A stretch of 64,000 bases of DNA from Achromobacter sp. AONIH1. Lineage in GTDB: Bacteria > Pseudomonadota > Gammaproteobacteria > Burkholderiales > Burkholderiaceae_B. Under the pieces are notes generated by a model, which was not told the origin of the DNA, did not search any database, and saw nothing but the letters and a program-made list of their open reading frames with translations. The DNA lies in contig NZ_CP026124.1 of assembly GCF_002902905.1 (NCBI RefSeq), positions 6,510,001-6,574,000 of the forward strand, read 5' to 3'. Positions 25,264 through 34,065 of this stretch are shown here, in pieces (positions within the stretch are counted from its first letter, which is position 1; each line of letters begins with the position of its first letter). Made by a program: the position numbers and the translations under genes.

Positions 25264-26424
25264 ATGACCCCTTCCCCCTTCCACATCGCCATCGCCGGCG
25301 CCGGCCTGGGCGGCCTGTGCCTGGCGCAGGCCCTGAAACGGCGGGGCATCGCCTTCGACGTCTATGAACAGGACGCCGCGCCCGACAGCCGCACCCAGGG
25401 CTACCGCATCCGCATTGACCGGACCGGCCAGGCCGCGCTGGCCGACAGCCTGCCGCCCGCGCAATATCAGCTGTTCCTGCAGACCTGCTCGCGCTCGCAG
25501 TCGGCCGGGCAGTTCCTGGATCCGAGGCTGTCGCCGGTCGCGGGCCGCCCATCCGACACCTGGAGCGATACGGACGCCGGTGACGACGGCGACGATGGCG
25601 ACCGCAGCGCGCACCGCCAGACGCTGCGCCAGATCCTCATGCTCGGCATCGAGGACCGCGTGCATTTCGGCCAAGGCGTGAACGGCTATCGGGAACCGGA
25701 CGACGGCGGCGTCCTGCTGACGCTGGCGGACGGCGCCACGCGGCGGACCGATGCGCTGGTCGGCGCCGACGGCGTGAATTCGGCGATCCGCCGTCTGCGG
25801 CTGCCCCACGCCACGCCGGCCGACACCGGCTCGGCCTGCATCTACGGCAAGACGCCGCTGGACGCCGCCCTGGACAGCCGGCTGACAAGCGCCACAAGCG
25901 TGATCTTCGGCCCGGACTACGCCATCGTCGTGGACCCGATGCGGTTCCGCGTTCCGACCCAGGCCGGCGCGCTGACGCCGGTGGCCGACTACCTGTACTG
26001 GGCCGTCATCGGCGGGCGGGACGCGCTCGGCCCGGACAGCCGCGACGGCGCGGCGCTGCTGCGGCGCATGGACGCGATGCTGGAACCCGGCGCCGATGGA
26101 CTGAGCGACATGTTCAGCCAGGCCGACGCCGCGTCGGTCTCCATGCTGCCGGTGCGCAGCGCGCCGGAACTTGCGCCCTGGCCCGCCAGCCGCGTGACCC
26201 TGCTGGGCGACGCCATCCACGCCATGAGCCCCGCCGGCGGCGTCGGCGCCAACACGGCGCTGGACGACGCGGCCAGGCTGGCCCGGCATCTGGCTCGCGC
26301 GGCGCGGGACGGCCATCTGCCGGCCGCGCTGGCCGCCTACGAGACGGACATGCGCGCCCGCGCCAACGCCGCCGTCGCGGCCTCGTCGCAAGGCGCGCGC
26401 AAGCTGGCCGGCGTTCAATCCTGA
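25264..26424 (+). CDS. FAD-dependent monooxygenase (PHBH-like)
   Basis: A 386-residue group A flavin monooxygenase. GAGLGG (residues 12-17) is the dinucleotide motif, ALVGADGVNSAIRRLRL holds the DG motif, and VTLLGDAIHAMSPAGGVGANTALDDAARL holds the GD motif. The GYRIRIDRTGQAAL block and the acidic insertion DTDAGDDGDDGD near residue 105 are typical of fungal/bacterial FAD hydroxylases acting on polyketide- or urate-like substrates. The ATG at 25264 is preferred; the frame extends upstream into the promoter. The divergent AraC gene probably regulates it. The substrate is unknown. Confidence 0.9.
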   Translation: MTPSPFHIAIAGAGLGGLCLAQALKRRGIAFDVYEQDAAPDSRTQGYRIRIDRTGQAALADSLPPAQYQLFLQTCSRSQSAGQFLDPRLSPVAGRPSDTWSDTDAGDDGDDGDRSAHRQTLRQILMLGIEDRVHFGQGVNGYREPDDGGVLLTLADGATRRTDALVGADGVNSAIRRLRLPHATPADTGSACIYGKTPLDAALDSRLTSATSVIFGPDYAIVVDPMRFRVPTQAGALTPVADYLYWAVIGGRDALGPDSRDGAALLRRMDAMLEPGADGLSDMFSQADAASVSMLPVRSAPELAPWPASRVTLLGDAIHAMSPAGGVGANTALDDAARLARHLARAARDGHLPAALAAYETDMRARANAAVAASSQGARKLAGVQS

Positions 26425-26555
26425 ACCAGCGGCCCCGGAGGCCGGTTGAGCAGGCAAGGCGTAAGGGCTATCCTGCGCCCCAACCCCATTCACCGGCCCG
26501 GCTTGCGCGCCTGCCCGCAAGCAACCGGGCCCACACGACAAGCCCGCCTCCATCG

Positions 26556-27191
26556 ATGAAACCCCTGCAAGCATTGATCAACCACGAAGAATCCGCCCTG
26601 CCGCTGGTCCAATCCTGGGTCGCCGAGGCGAGAACAAGCTGCGAGATCCTGCCGCCCTCCGAACGCAGCGGCGACGTGCTGCATCGCCTGCAAGTCACCA
26701 CCCGCTCGCCCATGGGCGCGGTCGCCCACGGCACGGGCGGCCTGCTCATCGATGGCGGCTGGCTGCGCGTGCTGGGGTCCGGGCATCCCCGGCTCACGCG
26801 CGACATCGCCAGTTGGAATGCCGGCCGCTCGAACGGCTTCCTGCTGATCGCCGACGATGCCGTCGGCGGCTTTTTCGCCATCAATGGCGGCGGCCTGGGC
26901 GCGGACGCGGGCGCCCTGTACTACCGGGCGCCCGACACCCTGGAATGGGAACCGCTGGAACTGAGCTACACCGACTTCCTGCGCTGGGCGCTGGGCGGCG
27001 GACTGGAGGAGTTCTACGAAGGGCTGCGCTGGCCCGGCTGGCAGACCGATGCGCAGGCCCTGGCGGGGGACCAGGGCTTCAGCTTCTATCCGTTCCTGTG
27101 GACGCGCGAAGGCTCGCCGTCGACCAGTTCGCGCAAGGCGGTGGACGTGGCGGAGCTGTATGCCATGAATGTGGAGCAGGCCGGCGCTTGA
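26556..27191 (+). CDS. DUF2625 family protein
   Basis: A 211-residue soluble protein of the uncharacterised DUF2625 family. Recognisable family parts are the opening with L..LI...ES.LP.VQ.W, the central HGTGGLLIDGGWLRVLGSGH block, the segment GFLLIADDAVGGFFAINGG, and the C-terminal GFSFYPFLWTREG. No catalytic motif, signal peptide or membrane segment is evident. It stands alone, converging with the unknown gene at 27238. Function unknown. Confidence 0.85.
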   Translation: MKPLQALINHEESALPLVQSWVAEARTSCEILPPSERSGDVLHRLQVTTRSPMGAVAHGTGGLLIDGGWLRVLGSGHPRLTRDIASWNAGRSNGFLLIADDAVGGFFAINGGGLGADAGALYYRAPDTLEWEPLELSYTDFLRWALGGGLEEFYEGLRWPGWQTDAQALAGDQGFSFYPFLWTREGSPSTSSRKAVDVAELYAMNVEQAGA

Positions 27192-27237
27192 GACCGCCGG
27201 CCTGCCCCGCTGGAAAGGGCCTTGCGCCCCTCCATGA

Positions 27238-28779
27238 TTACGCCGCCTTGGCTCCCTTGGCGTCCTTCGTCCCCTTGGACGAGTCCGCCTGGCCCTTGCG
27301 CTGCGCCTCGCTCTGCGCGGCGAGCAGTTCCGACATCAGGCTCTTCGTCTGCGACGTCACCGTGGGCAGCGTGTCGTCGCTGACCAGCTTGCCCTTCGCG
27401 TAGGTCTTGACGCGGGTGGACAGGACACTGGATTCCGTGCGGCTGGCCTGGCTCAGGTTGCCCAGGCGGTCATAGGCCAGGTCGGTCTTGCTGTTCTCCA
27501 CATCCTCGATCAGGAAATACCGGTAATTCTGCGTCTCCGGATCCAGCGTCAGGTTCAGATCCTTCACGCCCGGCAGCGGCTTGTGGAAGCTGGCGACCAG
27601 GTTGGTCTCGCTTTCCTGCGACACATTCACGCCCAGGCCCTGCACACCGCTGATGCTGGTGCGTTGCGTGGCCAGGAAGGAGAAACTGTCCTGCTCGCCC
27701 GTCCGGTAGGGATTGCTCGCCACCGGGCCCTGCGTGATCGAGGCCGAGAAGTCCGCCATGCCCGACAGCGCGCCGCGATGCGCCAGAGGCACCGCGTCCT
27801 TGCTCTTGCCGATAAGGCTCAGCGGCGACGGCGCGGCCGTCTCGTAGCTCTGGTGCAGGGCCGAGAACGCTTCCTTGAAGAAGGACATCAGGGTCTGGTC
27901 GCCTTCGCCACGGCTGCGGGCGGCGTCGAACTTCTGCAGATAGCTGGCGACCGCGGCGTCGCGCTGCTGGGCGCTGCCGACCACCGTGGGCTGGCTGGCG
28001 TCCACATTCACCGTGACCACGCCGGTGGCGTTCTTGATCGTCAAGGAACGCTGCGCGGCGTCGGCCTGGAAGCTGATCGAGGCCATGCCCGAATCTCGGG
28101 TGGCGATGGCGGTTTCCAGCGACACCGAGGCCAGCAGCTTGGAATCGAACTTGGCCAGTCCGGCGACAGCCAGGCGCGGCGGCACCGAGCCCAGGCCGTC
28201 GACCGCATCCTGGAAGGACTTGGCCAGGCCGGCGATGGCCAGGCGCTCGTCTTCCGACAGCTCGCCCTCGCTGACGCCGATATCCACGGCAATGCCGTCG
28301 GCGCTGGCGCCCAGCTTCACGTCGACCTGCGTGCCGCTGGCGGTCATGATGCGCAGCGACACACCGGTGCCCGGCGCGCCGCGCAGCTGGCTGCTCAGGG
28401 CGGACGCCGACACGCCTTCGGTCGCGGCGGACGGCAGGATCAAGGATTGCGAGTAGCTGCCGCCTTCCGTGCGGAAGCGGCTCAGCACGGCGTCGGCCAG
28501 CCCATTGAAACGGCTGCTGACTGAATTGCGGCCATTGGTCGCCATCGTCGCGGAGATCGCGTCGTTGGCTTCGCGCTGCCAGATGGCGCCGGACGGCGCC
28601 ATCTCCGCGATGCTGTCGCGGGTATAGGTCAGAGGCTCCTGCTTGCCACCCAGCGTCACCGTGGTGGACGGCTGCGGCGGATCGACCGGCTGGTTGGCCA
28701 TTCTCACGCGCGACAGCGCCGGCGACGGCGTCTGGGGCGCGATGACCATCGGCAGGGAGCCCGAGGAAATCGTAGTCAT
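27238..28779 (-). CDS. hypothetical protein of unknown family, 513 residues
   Basis: The gene is long and the open frame is well formed, but the family is not recognised. The protein starts with a Ser/Pro-rich segment, has no classical signal peptide or membrane helix, and contains Gly/Ala/Ser-rich beta-prone stretches with regular hydrophobic spacing. It has a helical part around LSEDERLAIAGLAKSFQDAVDGLG and another at SYLQKFDAARSRGEGDQTLMSFFKEAFSALHQSY. The C-terminus is charged and Lys-rich (SSKGTKDAKGAKAA). A soluble or non-classically exported protein is possible. It is monocistronic, facing DUF2625. Composition is like the rest of the genome. Confidence 0.8.
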   Translation of the reverse strand: MTTISSGSLPMVIAPQTPSPALSRVRMANQPVDPPQPSTTVTLGGKQEPLTYTRDSIAEMAPSGAIWQREANDAISATMATNGRNSVSSRFNGLADAVLSRFRTEGGSYSQSLILPSAATEGVSASALSSQLRGAPGTGVSLRIMTASGTQVDVKLGASADGIAVDIGVSEGELSEDERLAIAGLAKSFQDAVDGLGSVPPRLAVAGLAKFDSKLLASVSLETAIATRDSGMASISFQADAAQRSLTIKNATGVVTVNVDASQPTVVGSAQQRDAAVASYLQKFDAARSRGEGDQTLMSFFKEAFSALHQSYETAAPSPLSLIGKSKDAVPLAHRGALSGMADFSASITQGPVASNPYRTGEQDSFSFLATQRTSISGVQGLGVNVSQESETNLVASFHKPLPGVKDLNLTLDPETQNYRYFLIEDVENSKTDLAYDRLGNLSQASRTESSVLSTRVKTYAKGKLVSDDTLPTVTSQTKSLMSELLAAQSEAQRKGQADSSKGTKDAKGAKAA

Positions 28780-28969
28780 GTCGACAATTCCGGCAAGCCA
28801 GGGGGCCAGGGTTGCCAGCTGCCGCCTCCGGAGGCCTCTCGCCTGCTAACGGCAGGCCGGAACCAGAACTTAAGCCCGCGCCGCCGATCCCGCCCCTTTT
28901 TTTGACACCCCTTTTTAGCTGGTCCCCAGCCCCCTGCCTGCCGGGAAGACGGCGCCAGCGCGCGCCGCG

Positions 28970-29788
28970 TCACCCCCGCCGCAGACTCCTGCGCGCCGGG
29001 TCCGGCCGGGGCACGGCGGCGATCAGCTGCCGCGTGTAAGCCTGCGCGGGACTCTCGAAGATCTGGTCGCAGTCGCCTTCCTCGACGATTTCGCCGGCAG
29101 CCATGACGGCCACCCGGTCGGCGAAATGCCGCACCACGCCCAGGTCATGCGAAATGAACAGATAGGTCAGGCCATGCTCGGCCTGCAGGTCGGCCAGCAG
29201 GTCCAGCACCTGGGCCTTGACCGACACGTCCAGCGCCGACACGGCCTCGTCGGCCACGATGAAGCGCGGCTCCAACGCCAGCGCGCGCGCGATGGCGATG
29301 CGCTGGCGCTGCCCGCCGGAAAACTGGTGCGGATAGCGCCGCGCGTGATCCGGCTGCAAGCCGACCCGCGACAGCAGCGCCAGCATGCGCGCCTGGCGTT
29401 CCTCGGCGCCGCAAAGCTTGTGGATGACCATGCCGTCCATGATGGCGTCGCCCACCGTGCGACGCGGGTTCAAGCTGGAATAGGGATCCTGGAAGATGGT
29501 CTGCACCTGGCGGCGGAACGCCAGCAGCGCGGCGCCGGACAGGCGTTGCACGTCATGGCCGGCCAGCTCGACGCTGCCGGACGTGGGCCGCAGCAGGCCG
29601 GCGATGCAGCGGCCCAGCGTGCTCTTGCCCGAGCCCGATTCGCCGACCAGCGCCAGCGTGGCGCCGCGCTCGATCGACAGGCTGACGCCGCGCACGGCCC
29701 GCAGCACGCGCGTCGGCCGGCCCAGCAGGTTGCGTGCCAGCACGAATTCCTTGGACACCGCGTCCGCGCGCAGGATGGCGTCGCTCAT
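28970..29788 (-). CDS. peptide-type ABC transporter ATP-binding protein (DppF/OppF-like)
   Basis: A 272-residue ATPase of the dipeptide/oligopeptide importer class. Walker A is GESGSGKST (residues 49-57), the Q-loop is in IFQDPYSSLNPRRTVGD (a hallmark of DppF/OppF), the signature FSGGQ is at about 156-160, Walker B is FIVADE at about 176-181, and the switch His lies in FISHDLGVV. The usual C-terminal oligopeptide extension is short. It is the last gene of the aminotransferase-DppABCDF operon, and its start overlaps the preceding gene's stop by 4 bases. Confidence 0.93.
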   Translation of the reverse strand: MSDAILRADAVSKEFVLARNLLGRPTRVLRAVRGVSLSIERGATLALVGESGSGKSTLGRCIAGLLRPTSGSVELAGHDVQRLSGAALLAFRRQVQTIFQDPYSSLNPRRTVGDAIMDGMVIHKLCGAEERQARMLALLSRVGLQPDHARRYPHQFSGGQRQRIAIARALALEPRFIVADEAVSALDVSVKAQVLDLLADLQAEHGLTYLFISHDLGVVRHFADRVAVMAAGEIVEEGDCDQIFESPAQAYTRQLIAAVPRPDPARRSLRRG

Positions 29789-30642
29789 CGGGTAGCCTGC
29801 GCGCCTGTCCCGCGTCCCAGCCGCCGCGCCGGATCGCGCGGCGCGTCCACATCGGGCACGGCCGCGAGCAGGGCCTGCGTATAGGGATCGCGCGGCTGCG
29901 CGTAGATCTGCCCGACCGCGCCCTCCTCCACGATCCGGCCCGCCTGCATCACCACCACGCGGTCGGCGATCTCGGCCACCACGCCCAGGTCGTGCGTGAT
30001 GAACAGCACCGCCGCACCACTCTGCGCCTGCAGGGTGAACAACAGTTCCAGCACCTGCGCCTGCACGGTCACATCCAGCGCGGTGGTGGGTTCGTCGGCG
30101 ATGATGAGCCTGGGCGTCAGCGCGCAGGCGATGGCGATCATCACCCGCTGGCGCATGCCGCCGGACAACTCATGCGGATAGGCCCGGGCGCGCTGCGCCG
30201 GCTCGCGGATGCCGACGCGTTCCATCAGGTCCACCGCCCGGTCCCAGGCCTGACGGCGGCTGATGCGCTCGTGAATCAGGAAGACCTCGGCGATCTGCGC
30301 GCCCACCGTGCGCCCGGGGTTGAACGCCGTCATCGGCTCCTGGAACACCATGGAGATGTCCCTGCCCCGCAGCGCGTCGCGCTCGCGTTCCGTCGCGCGC
30401 AACAGGTCGCGGCCGTCGAAGCGCAGCTCATCGGCGCTGACGCGGCCGGGAGGATCGATCAGCCCCATCAGCGAAAAGCCGGTGACCGACTTGCCCGAAC
30501 CGGACTCGCCGACCAGGCACACGACCTCGCCGCGCCGCACGCTCAGATCCACGCCCCGCACCGCGTGCACGGGGCCGTCGCGGCCATCGAAGCTGACAGC
30601 CAGGTTGCGCACGGTGAGCAGCGCGTCGGCGTGGTGGCTCAT
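29785..30642 (-). CDS. peptide-type ABC transporter ATP-binding protein (DppD/OppD-like)
   Basis: A 285-residue partner ATPase. Walker A is GESGSGKS (about residues 45-52), the Q-loop is MVFQEPMTAFNPGRTVG (typical DppD), the signature is LSGGMRQRV, Walker B is LIIADEPTTALDV, and the switch His is in FITHDLGVV. Only a short tail follows the nucleotide domain, so the Cys-rich iron-sulfur-like end seen in many OppD proteins is absent. Both ends overlap neighbours by the ATGA arrangement, giving tight coupling with the permease and DppF genes. Confidence 0.93.
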   Translation of the reverse strand: MSHHADALLTVRNLAVSFDGRDGPVHAVRGVDLSVRRGEVVCLVGESGSGKSVTGFSLMGLIDPPGRVSADELRFDGRDLLRATERERDALRGRDISMVFQEPMTAFNPGRTVGAQIAEVFLIHERISRRQAWDRAVDLMERVGIREPAQRARAYPHELSGGMRQRVMIAIACALTPRLIIADEPTTALDVTVQAQVLELLFTLQAQSGAAVLFITHDLGVVAEIADRVVVMQAGRIVEEGAVGQIYAQPRDPYTQALLAAVPDVDAPRDPARRLGRGTGAQATR

Positions 30643-31502
30643 CGCCGCAGCTCCGGATTGAGCGCGTCCTGCAACCAGTCGCCCAGCACGTTGACGGCCA
30701 GCACCGTGAAGAACAGCGCCAGCGCCGGCACCAGCACGGGCCAGGGATTGGTGTAGAGATAGTCCTTCAGCGAGCCGACCATCTGGCCCCAGGATGGCAC
30801 CGGCGGACGCACGCCCAGCCCCAGGAAGCTCAGCCCGGCCTCCAGCAGCATGGCGAAGGAAAACGTGAACGAGGCCTGCACCGCGATGATGGAACGCATG
30901 TTGGGCAGCACCTCGTGCCAGATGATCCAGGCCGGCCCCGCCCCGAGCGAGCGCGCCGCCTGCACATGCTCGCGCGCGCGGATGCCACGCGCCACGCCCC
31001 AGGCCACGCGCGCGAACTGCGGCGCGTACAGGATGCCGATGGTGGCGACCAGCGTCGGCAGATTGCCGCCGATGAAGGCCAGCACCACCAGCGCGACGAA
31101 GATCTCGGGCAGGGACACGAACACATCCACCACGCGGATGGCGGCGGCCTCGGCGCGGCGACCCAGGAAGGCCACGCCCACGCCGACGGCCACGCCCAGC
31201 ACGCCGGCCAGCGCCACGGCGGCGGCCGCCACCGTCAGCGAAACGCGCGCGCCATGCACGGCGCGCGACAGCAGGTCGCGGCCCAGTTCGTCGGTGCCCA
31301 GCCAGTGCTTCCAGGTGGGCGAGGACAACAGATTGGCCGCGTCGATCTGGTACGGATCCTGCAGGCCCAGCATGGGACCGAAGGCGGCGGCCAGCGCCAC
31401 CAGCAGCAGGAAGGCCGCCGCCAGCCAGGCCGGCAGCGCGGCGGACAGCCAGCGCGGCGAACGGCGCGGAGCGGCGTCGACGGAAACGGGACGGGCACTC
31501 AT
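30639..31502 (-). CDS. peptide-type ABC transporter permease (DppC-like)
   Basis: A 287-residue inner-membrane permease. GTDELGRDLLSRAVHGARVSL near the start of the membrane domain and REHVQAARSLGAGPAWIIWHEVLPN in the coupling loop are the hallmarks of DppC/OppC. The ATG at 31502 is chosen because the first helix begins about 20 residues later and the start overlaps the DppB stop. The open frame continues upstream only as an antisense-like reading of the DppB gene. Confidence 0.93.
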   Translation of the reverse strand: MSARPVSVDAAPRRSPRWLSAALPAWLAAAFLLLVALAAAFGPMLGLQDPYQIDAANLLSSPTWKHWLGTDELGRDLLSRAVHGARVSLTVAAAAVALAGVLGVAVGVGVAFLGRRAEAAAIRVVDVFVSLPEIFVALVVLAFIGGNLPTLVATIGILYAPQFARVAWGVARGIRAREHVQAARSLGAGPAWIIWHEVLPNMRSIIAVQASFTFSFAMLLEAGLSFLGLGVRPPVPSWGQMVGSLKDYLYTNPWPVLVPALALFFTVLAVNVLGDWLQDALNPELRR

Positions 31503-32455
31503 GCCGGCGGCCTGCGGATGCGGGGATCGACCAGCCCCTGGGCCAGATCGATGGCCAGGCTGATCAGGATGAAGATGGCGAAGATGGCCAGCAGGCTGCC
31601 CTGGATGACGGGGTAGTCGCGCGCGAAGGCCGCGCTGACCAGCAGCGAGCTGAGGCCGGGCCAGTCGAACAGCGCCTCGATGATGACAGTGCCGCCCAAC
31701 AGATTGCCGGCGCGGATGCCGACGATGGCGATCACCGGCACCAGCGCGTTGGGCAGCGCGTGCCGCAGGATGGCGCGGCCACGCGTCAGGCCCTTGGCGC
31801 GCGCCAGCTTCACATAGTCCTTGCCCATCACGTCGGTCAGGCTGGCGCGCGTCATGCGCGCGACCACGCCCATGAAGTTCAAGCCGATGGTCATGGCCGG
31901 CAGGATCAGCGACAGGCAATGCTGCAGCGGATCGTCGGCGAACGCGACGAAACCGGAGGACGGCAGCCAGCCCAGCCCCAGACTGAACACCAGCACCAGC
32001 AGGATACCCAGCACGAACACCGGCGCCGAGAACCCCGCCACCGCCAGCATGCCCGCCGCCATGCCGGCCAGCCGGCCGCGCGCCCGCGCGGCGACCACGC
32101 CCAGCGGCACGCCCAGCGCCACCGCGGCCAGCAGGCCGGTGCCGATCAGTTCCAGGCTGCGCGGAATGCGCCGGGCCAGCTCGTCGGCCACCGGTTCGCC
32201 CGTGCGCAGCGAGACGCCCAGGTCGCCATGCGCCAGCGCGCCGATCCAGCGCGCGAACTGCGCGCCCAGCGGCTGGTCCAGTCCCAGCTGCGCGCGCACT
32301 TTCAAGACCGCCAGCGGATCGCTGCCAGCCTGCTCGCCCAGCATGATGGCGACGGGATCGCCCGGCAGCAGATGGATGGCGATGAACACCACCCCGGTCG
32401 CCAGGGCCAGGGTGATGAAGGCCGAGGTCAGCCGCCGGGCCAGGAATGGCAGCAT
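31499..32455 (-). CDS. peptide-type ABC transporter permease (DppB-like)
   Basis: A 318-residue inner-membrane permease. The N-terminal helix starts at once (LPFLARRLTSAFITLALATGVVF), followed by the periplasmic loop with LLPGDPVAIMLGEQAG and LGLDQPLGAQFARWIGALAHGDLG, both characteristic of DppB/OppB. The coupling loop is GKDYVKLARAKGLTRGRAILRHALPN. It begins 10 bases after the binding-protein gene on the minus strand. The operon order A-B-C-D-F is complete. Confidence 0.93.
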   Translation of the reverse strand: MLPFLARRLTSAFITLALATGVVFIAIHLLPGDPVAIMLGEQAGSDPLAVLKVRAQLGLDQPLGAQFARWIGALAHGDLGVSLRTGEPVADELARRIPRSLELIGTGLLAAVALGVPLGVVAARARGRLAGMAAGMLAVAGFSAPVFVLGILLVLVFSLGLGWLPSSGFVAFADDPLQHCLSLILPAMTIGLNFMGVVARMTRASLTDVMGKDYVKLARAKGLTRGRAILRHALPNALVPVIAIVGIRAGNLLGGTVIIEALFDWPGLSSLLVSAAFARDYPVIQGSLLAIFAIFILISLAIDLAQGLVDPRIRRPPA

Positions 32456-32465
32456 CCGTGGCCGC

Positions 32466-34019
32466 TCAATCCAGCCACATGGTGGGCAGGGAAATGCCCG
32501 GGCTGCTTTCGCTCAGCGCGCCGCCCAGCTGCGTGTAGCCGTGCACCTTGCGCAGATAGGCCTGCGCCTGCTCGCGCCAGTTCACGAACAGCCAGGGACT
32601 GGTTTCCAGGATGCGTTTTTCGGCCTCGTGGTAAATCGGCTGGCGCGCCTTGACGTCGGTCTGGGCGCGACCGGCGGCCAGCAGCTTCTCCAGCTCGGCG
32701 TCGCGGTAGCCGATGGGTTTGGCCCAGTAGCTGGAATCACCGCCCAGGTAATAGGCGTAGGCGTCGGGATCCGGCAGCTTGACCGACACGCCGTAGATCA
32801 TCGATTCATAGTCGCCGCGATTCTTGCGCTCGACCAGCGTGGCCCACTCCACCGGCTCCAGCTTCAGGTTGATGCCGGCTTCCTTGAGGTTCGCCTGTAT
32901 CACCTGCGCCATCGTGGTGTAGATGCCCAGGCCCTGGAACACCACCATGCTCGCGTCCACGCCGTTGGCGTGGCCGGCCTCGGCCAGCAGCGCGCGGGCG
33001 CGCGCCAGGTCGCGCTTGTAGGTGCCGTCCAGGTCCTTGTTGAAGTAGGGCGAATCGGCGGCCGTCGGCGCGCCGTAGATGGGCTGGCCATGGCCGAAGA
33101 AGGCGGCCTTGGACACGGCCTCGCGGTCGATGGCGTAGGACACGGCGCGGCGCACGCGCGCATCGTCGAAGGGCTTCTTGGACGTGTTGAACCAGACGCT
33201 CATGAAGGCGCCTCCGGCCATGTCGACCTTCATGCCGGCGTTGCGGCGCAGCGCGTCGATGTCCTTCCAGGGCACGAAGTCGATCATGTCCAGCGACTGA
33301 CTGCGCAGCGCGTTCACGCGCGCGTCGTCGCTCTTGATCATGCGGAAGTCCACGCCGTCCAGATAGGGCTGGGCGTCGACGAAATAGGCGGGATTGCGGA
33401 CCAGGCTGGCGCGCACGGCAGGCTCGTAGCTCTTGAGCACGAAGGGGCCGGTGCCGTTGGCGCTGAGCTTCAGATTGGCGCCGCTTTCCACCCACTTGCG
33501 CGACACGATGGCCACCTCGGGCATGGCCAGCACGGCCAGCAGGGTCGCGTCCGGCGAGGGCTTCTCGACCTTGACGGTGGCCGCGTCGACCACCGTCACC
33601 GTGGCGCCCAGCAGGTTCGAGCGCAGCGTGGCGCCGGCGGCGGGATCCAGGATGCGGTCGAGCGAGAATTTCACGTCGTCGGCCGTGACCGGCGTGCCGT
33701 CATGGAACTTCGCGCCGGCGCGCAGATGGAAGACGATGCTGCGGGCGTCGGGCTGCTCCCAGCTCTGCGCCAGGCGCGGCACCACCGCGCCGGTCTTGTC
33801 GTAGCCGACCAGCGGGCTGTACAGCACCTCGATCAGCACCTTCCAGGCATTGCCGCCGTAGACGTGCGGATCCAGCGACACGATCTCGGACACGGTGCCG
33901 TAGCGCAGCGTGCCCCCCTTCTTCGGCGCGCCGGCGGCGTGGACGCCGCTGGAAACCGCCACCAACGCGCTCACGCCCAGGCCCAGCGCCAGGCGGCGCA
34001 TCGTATGCAACATCGTCAT
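32466..34019 (-). CDS. peptide-type ABC transporter substrate-binding protein (SBP_bac_5)
   Basis: A 517-residue periplasmic binding protein of the DppA/OppA family. A signal peptide covers about residues 1-29 (RRLALGLGVSALVAVSS, cleavage near VHA-A). The mature part starts GGTLRYGTVSEIVSLDPH, contains the SBP_5 signature region SWEQPDARSIVFHLRAGAKFHDGTPVTADDVKFSLDRILDP, and ends in the family's long C-terminal lobe. AGAGGA lies 6 bases before the ATG at 34019. It follows the class V aminotransferase by 46 bases in the same operon, suggesting an amino-group-bearing ligand such as an unusual amino acid or peptide. Confidence 0.93.
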   Translation of the reverse strand: MTMLHTMRRLALGLGVSALVAVSSGVHAAGAPKKGGTLRYGTVSEIVSLDPHVYGGNAWKVLIEVLYSPLVGYDKTGAVVPRLAQSWEQPDARSIVFHLRAGAKFHDGTPVTADDVKFSLDRILDPAAGATLRSNLLGATVTVVDAATVKVEKPSPDATLLAVLAMPEVAIVSRKWVESGANLKLSANGTGPFVLKSYEPAVRASLVRNPAYFVDAQPYLDGVDFRMIKSDDARVNALRSQSLDMIDFVPWKDIDALRRNAGMKVDMAGGAFMSVWFNTSKKPFDDARVRRAVSYAIDREAVSKAAFFGHGQPIYGAPTAADSPYFNKDLDGTYKRDLARARALLAEAGHANGVDASMVVFQGLGIYTTMAQVIQANLKEAGINLKLEPVEWATLVERKNRGDYESMIYGVSVKLPDPDAYAYYLGGDSSYWAKPIGYRDAELEKLLAAGRAQTDVKARQPIYHEAEKRILETSPWLFVNWREQAQAYLRKVHGYTQLGGALSESSPGISLPTMWLD

Positions 34020-34065
34020 CACATTCCTCTCGCTCTGATAGGTCCGCCGGCGCGCGGCCCGGCCG

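Noticed and set aside
27238..28779. A possible secreted or type III effector identity for the unknown 513-residue protein
   Set aside because: No signal peptide, no chaperone gene and no secretion genes in the window; only the unknown family call is kept.
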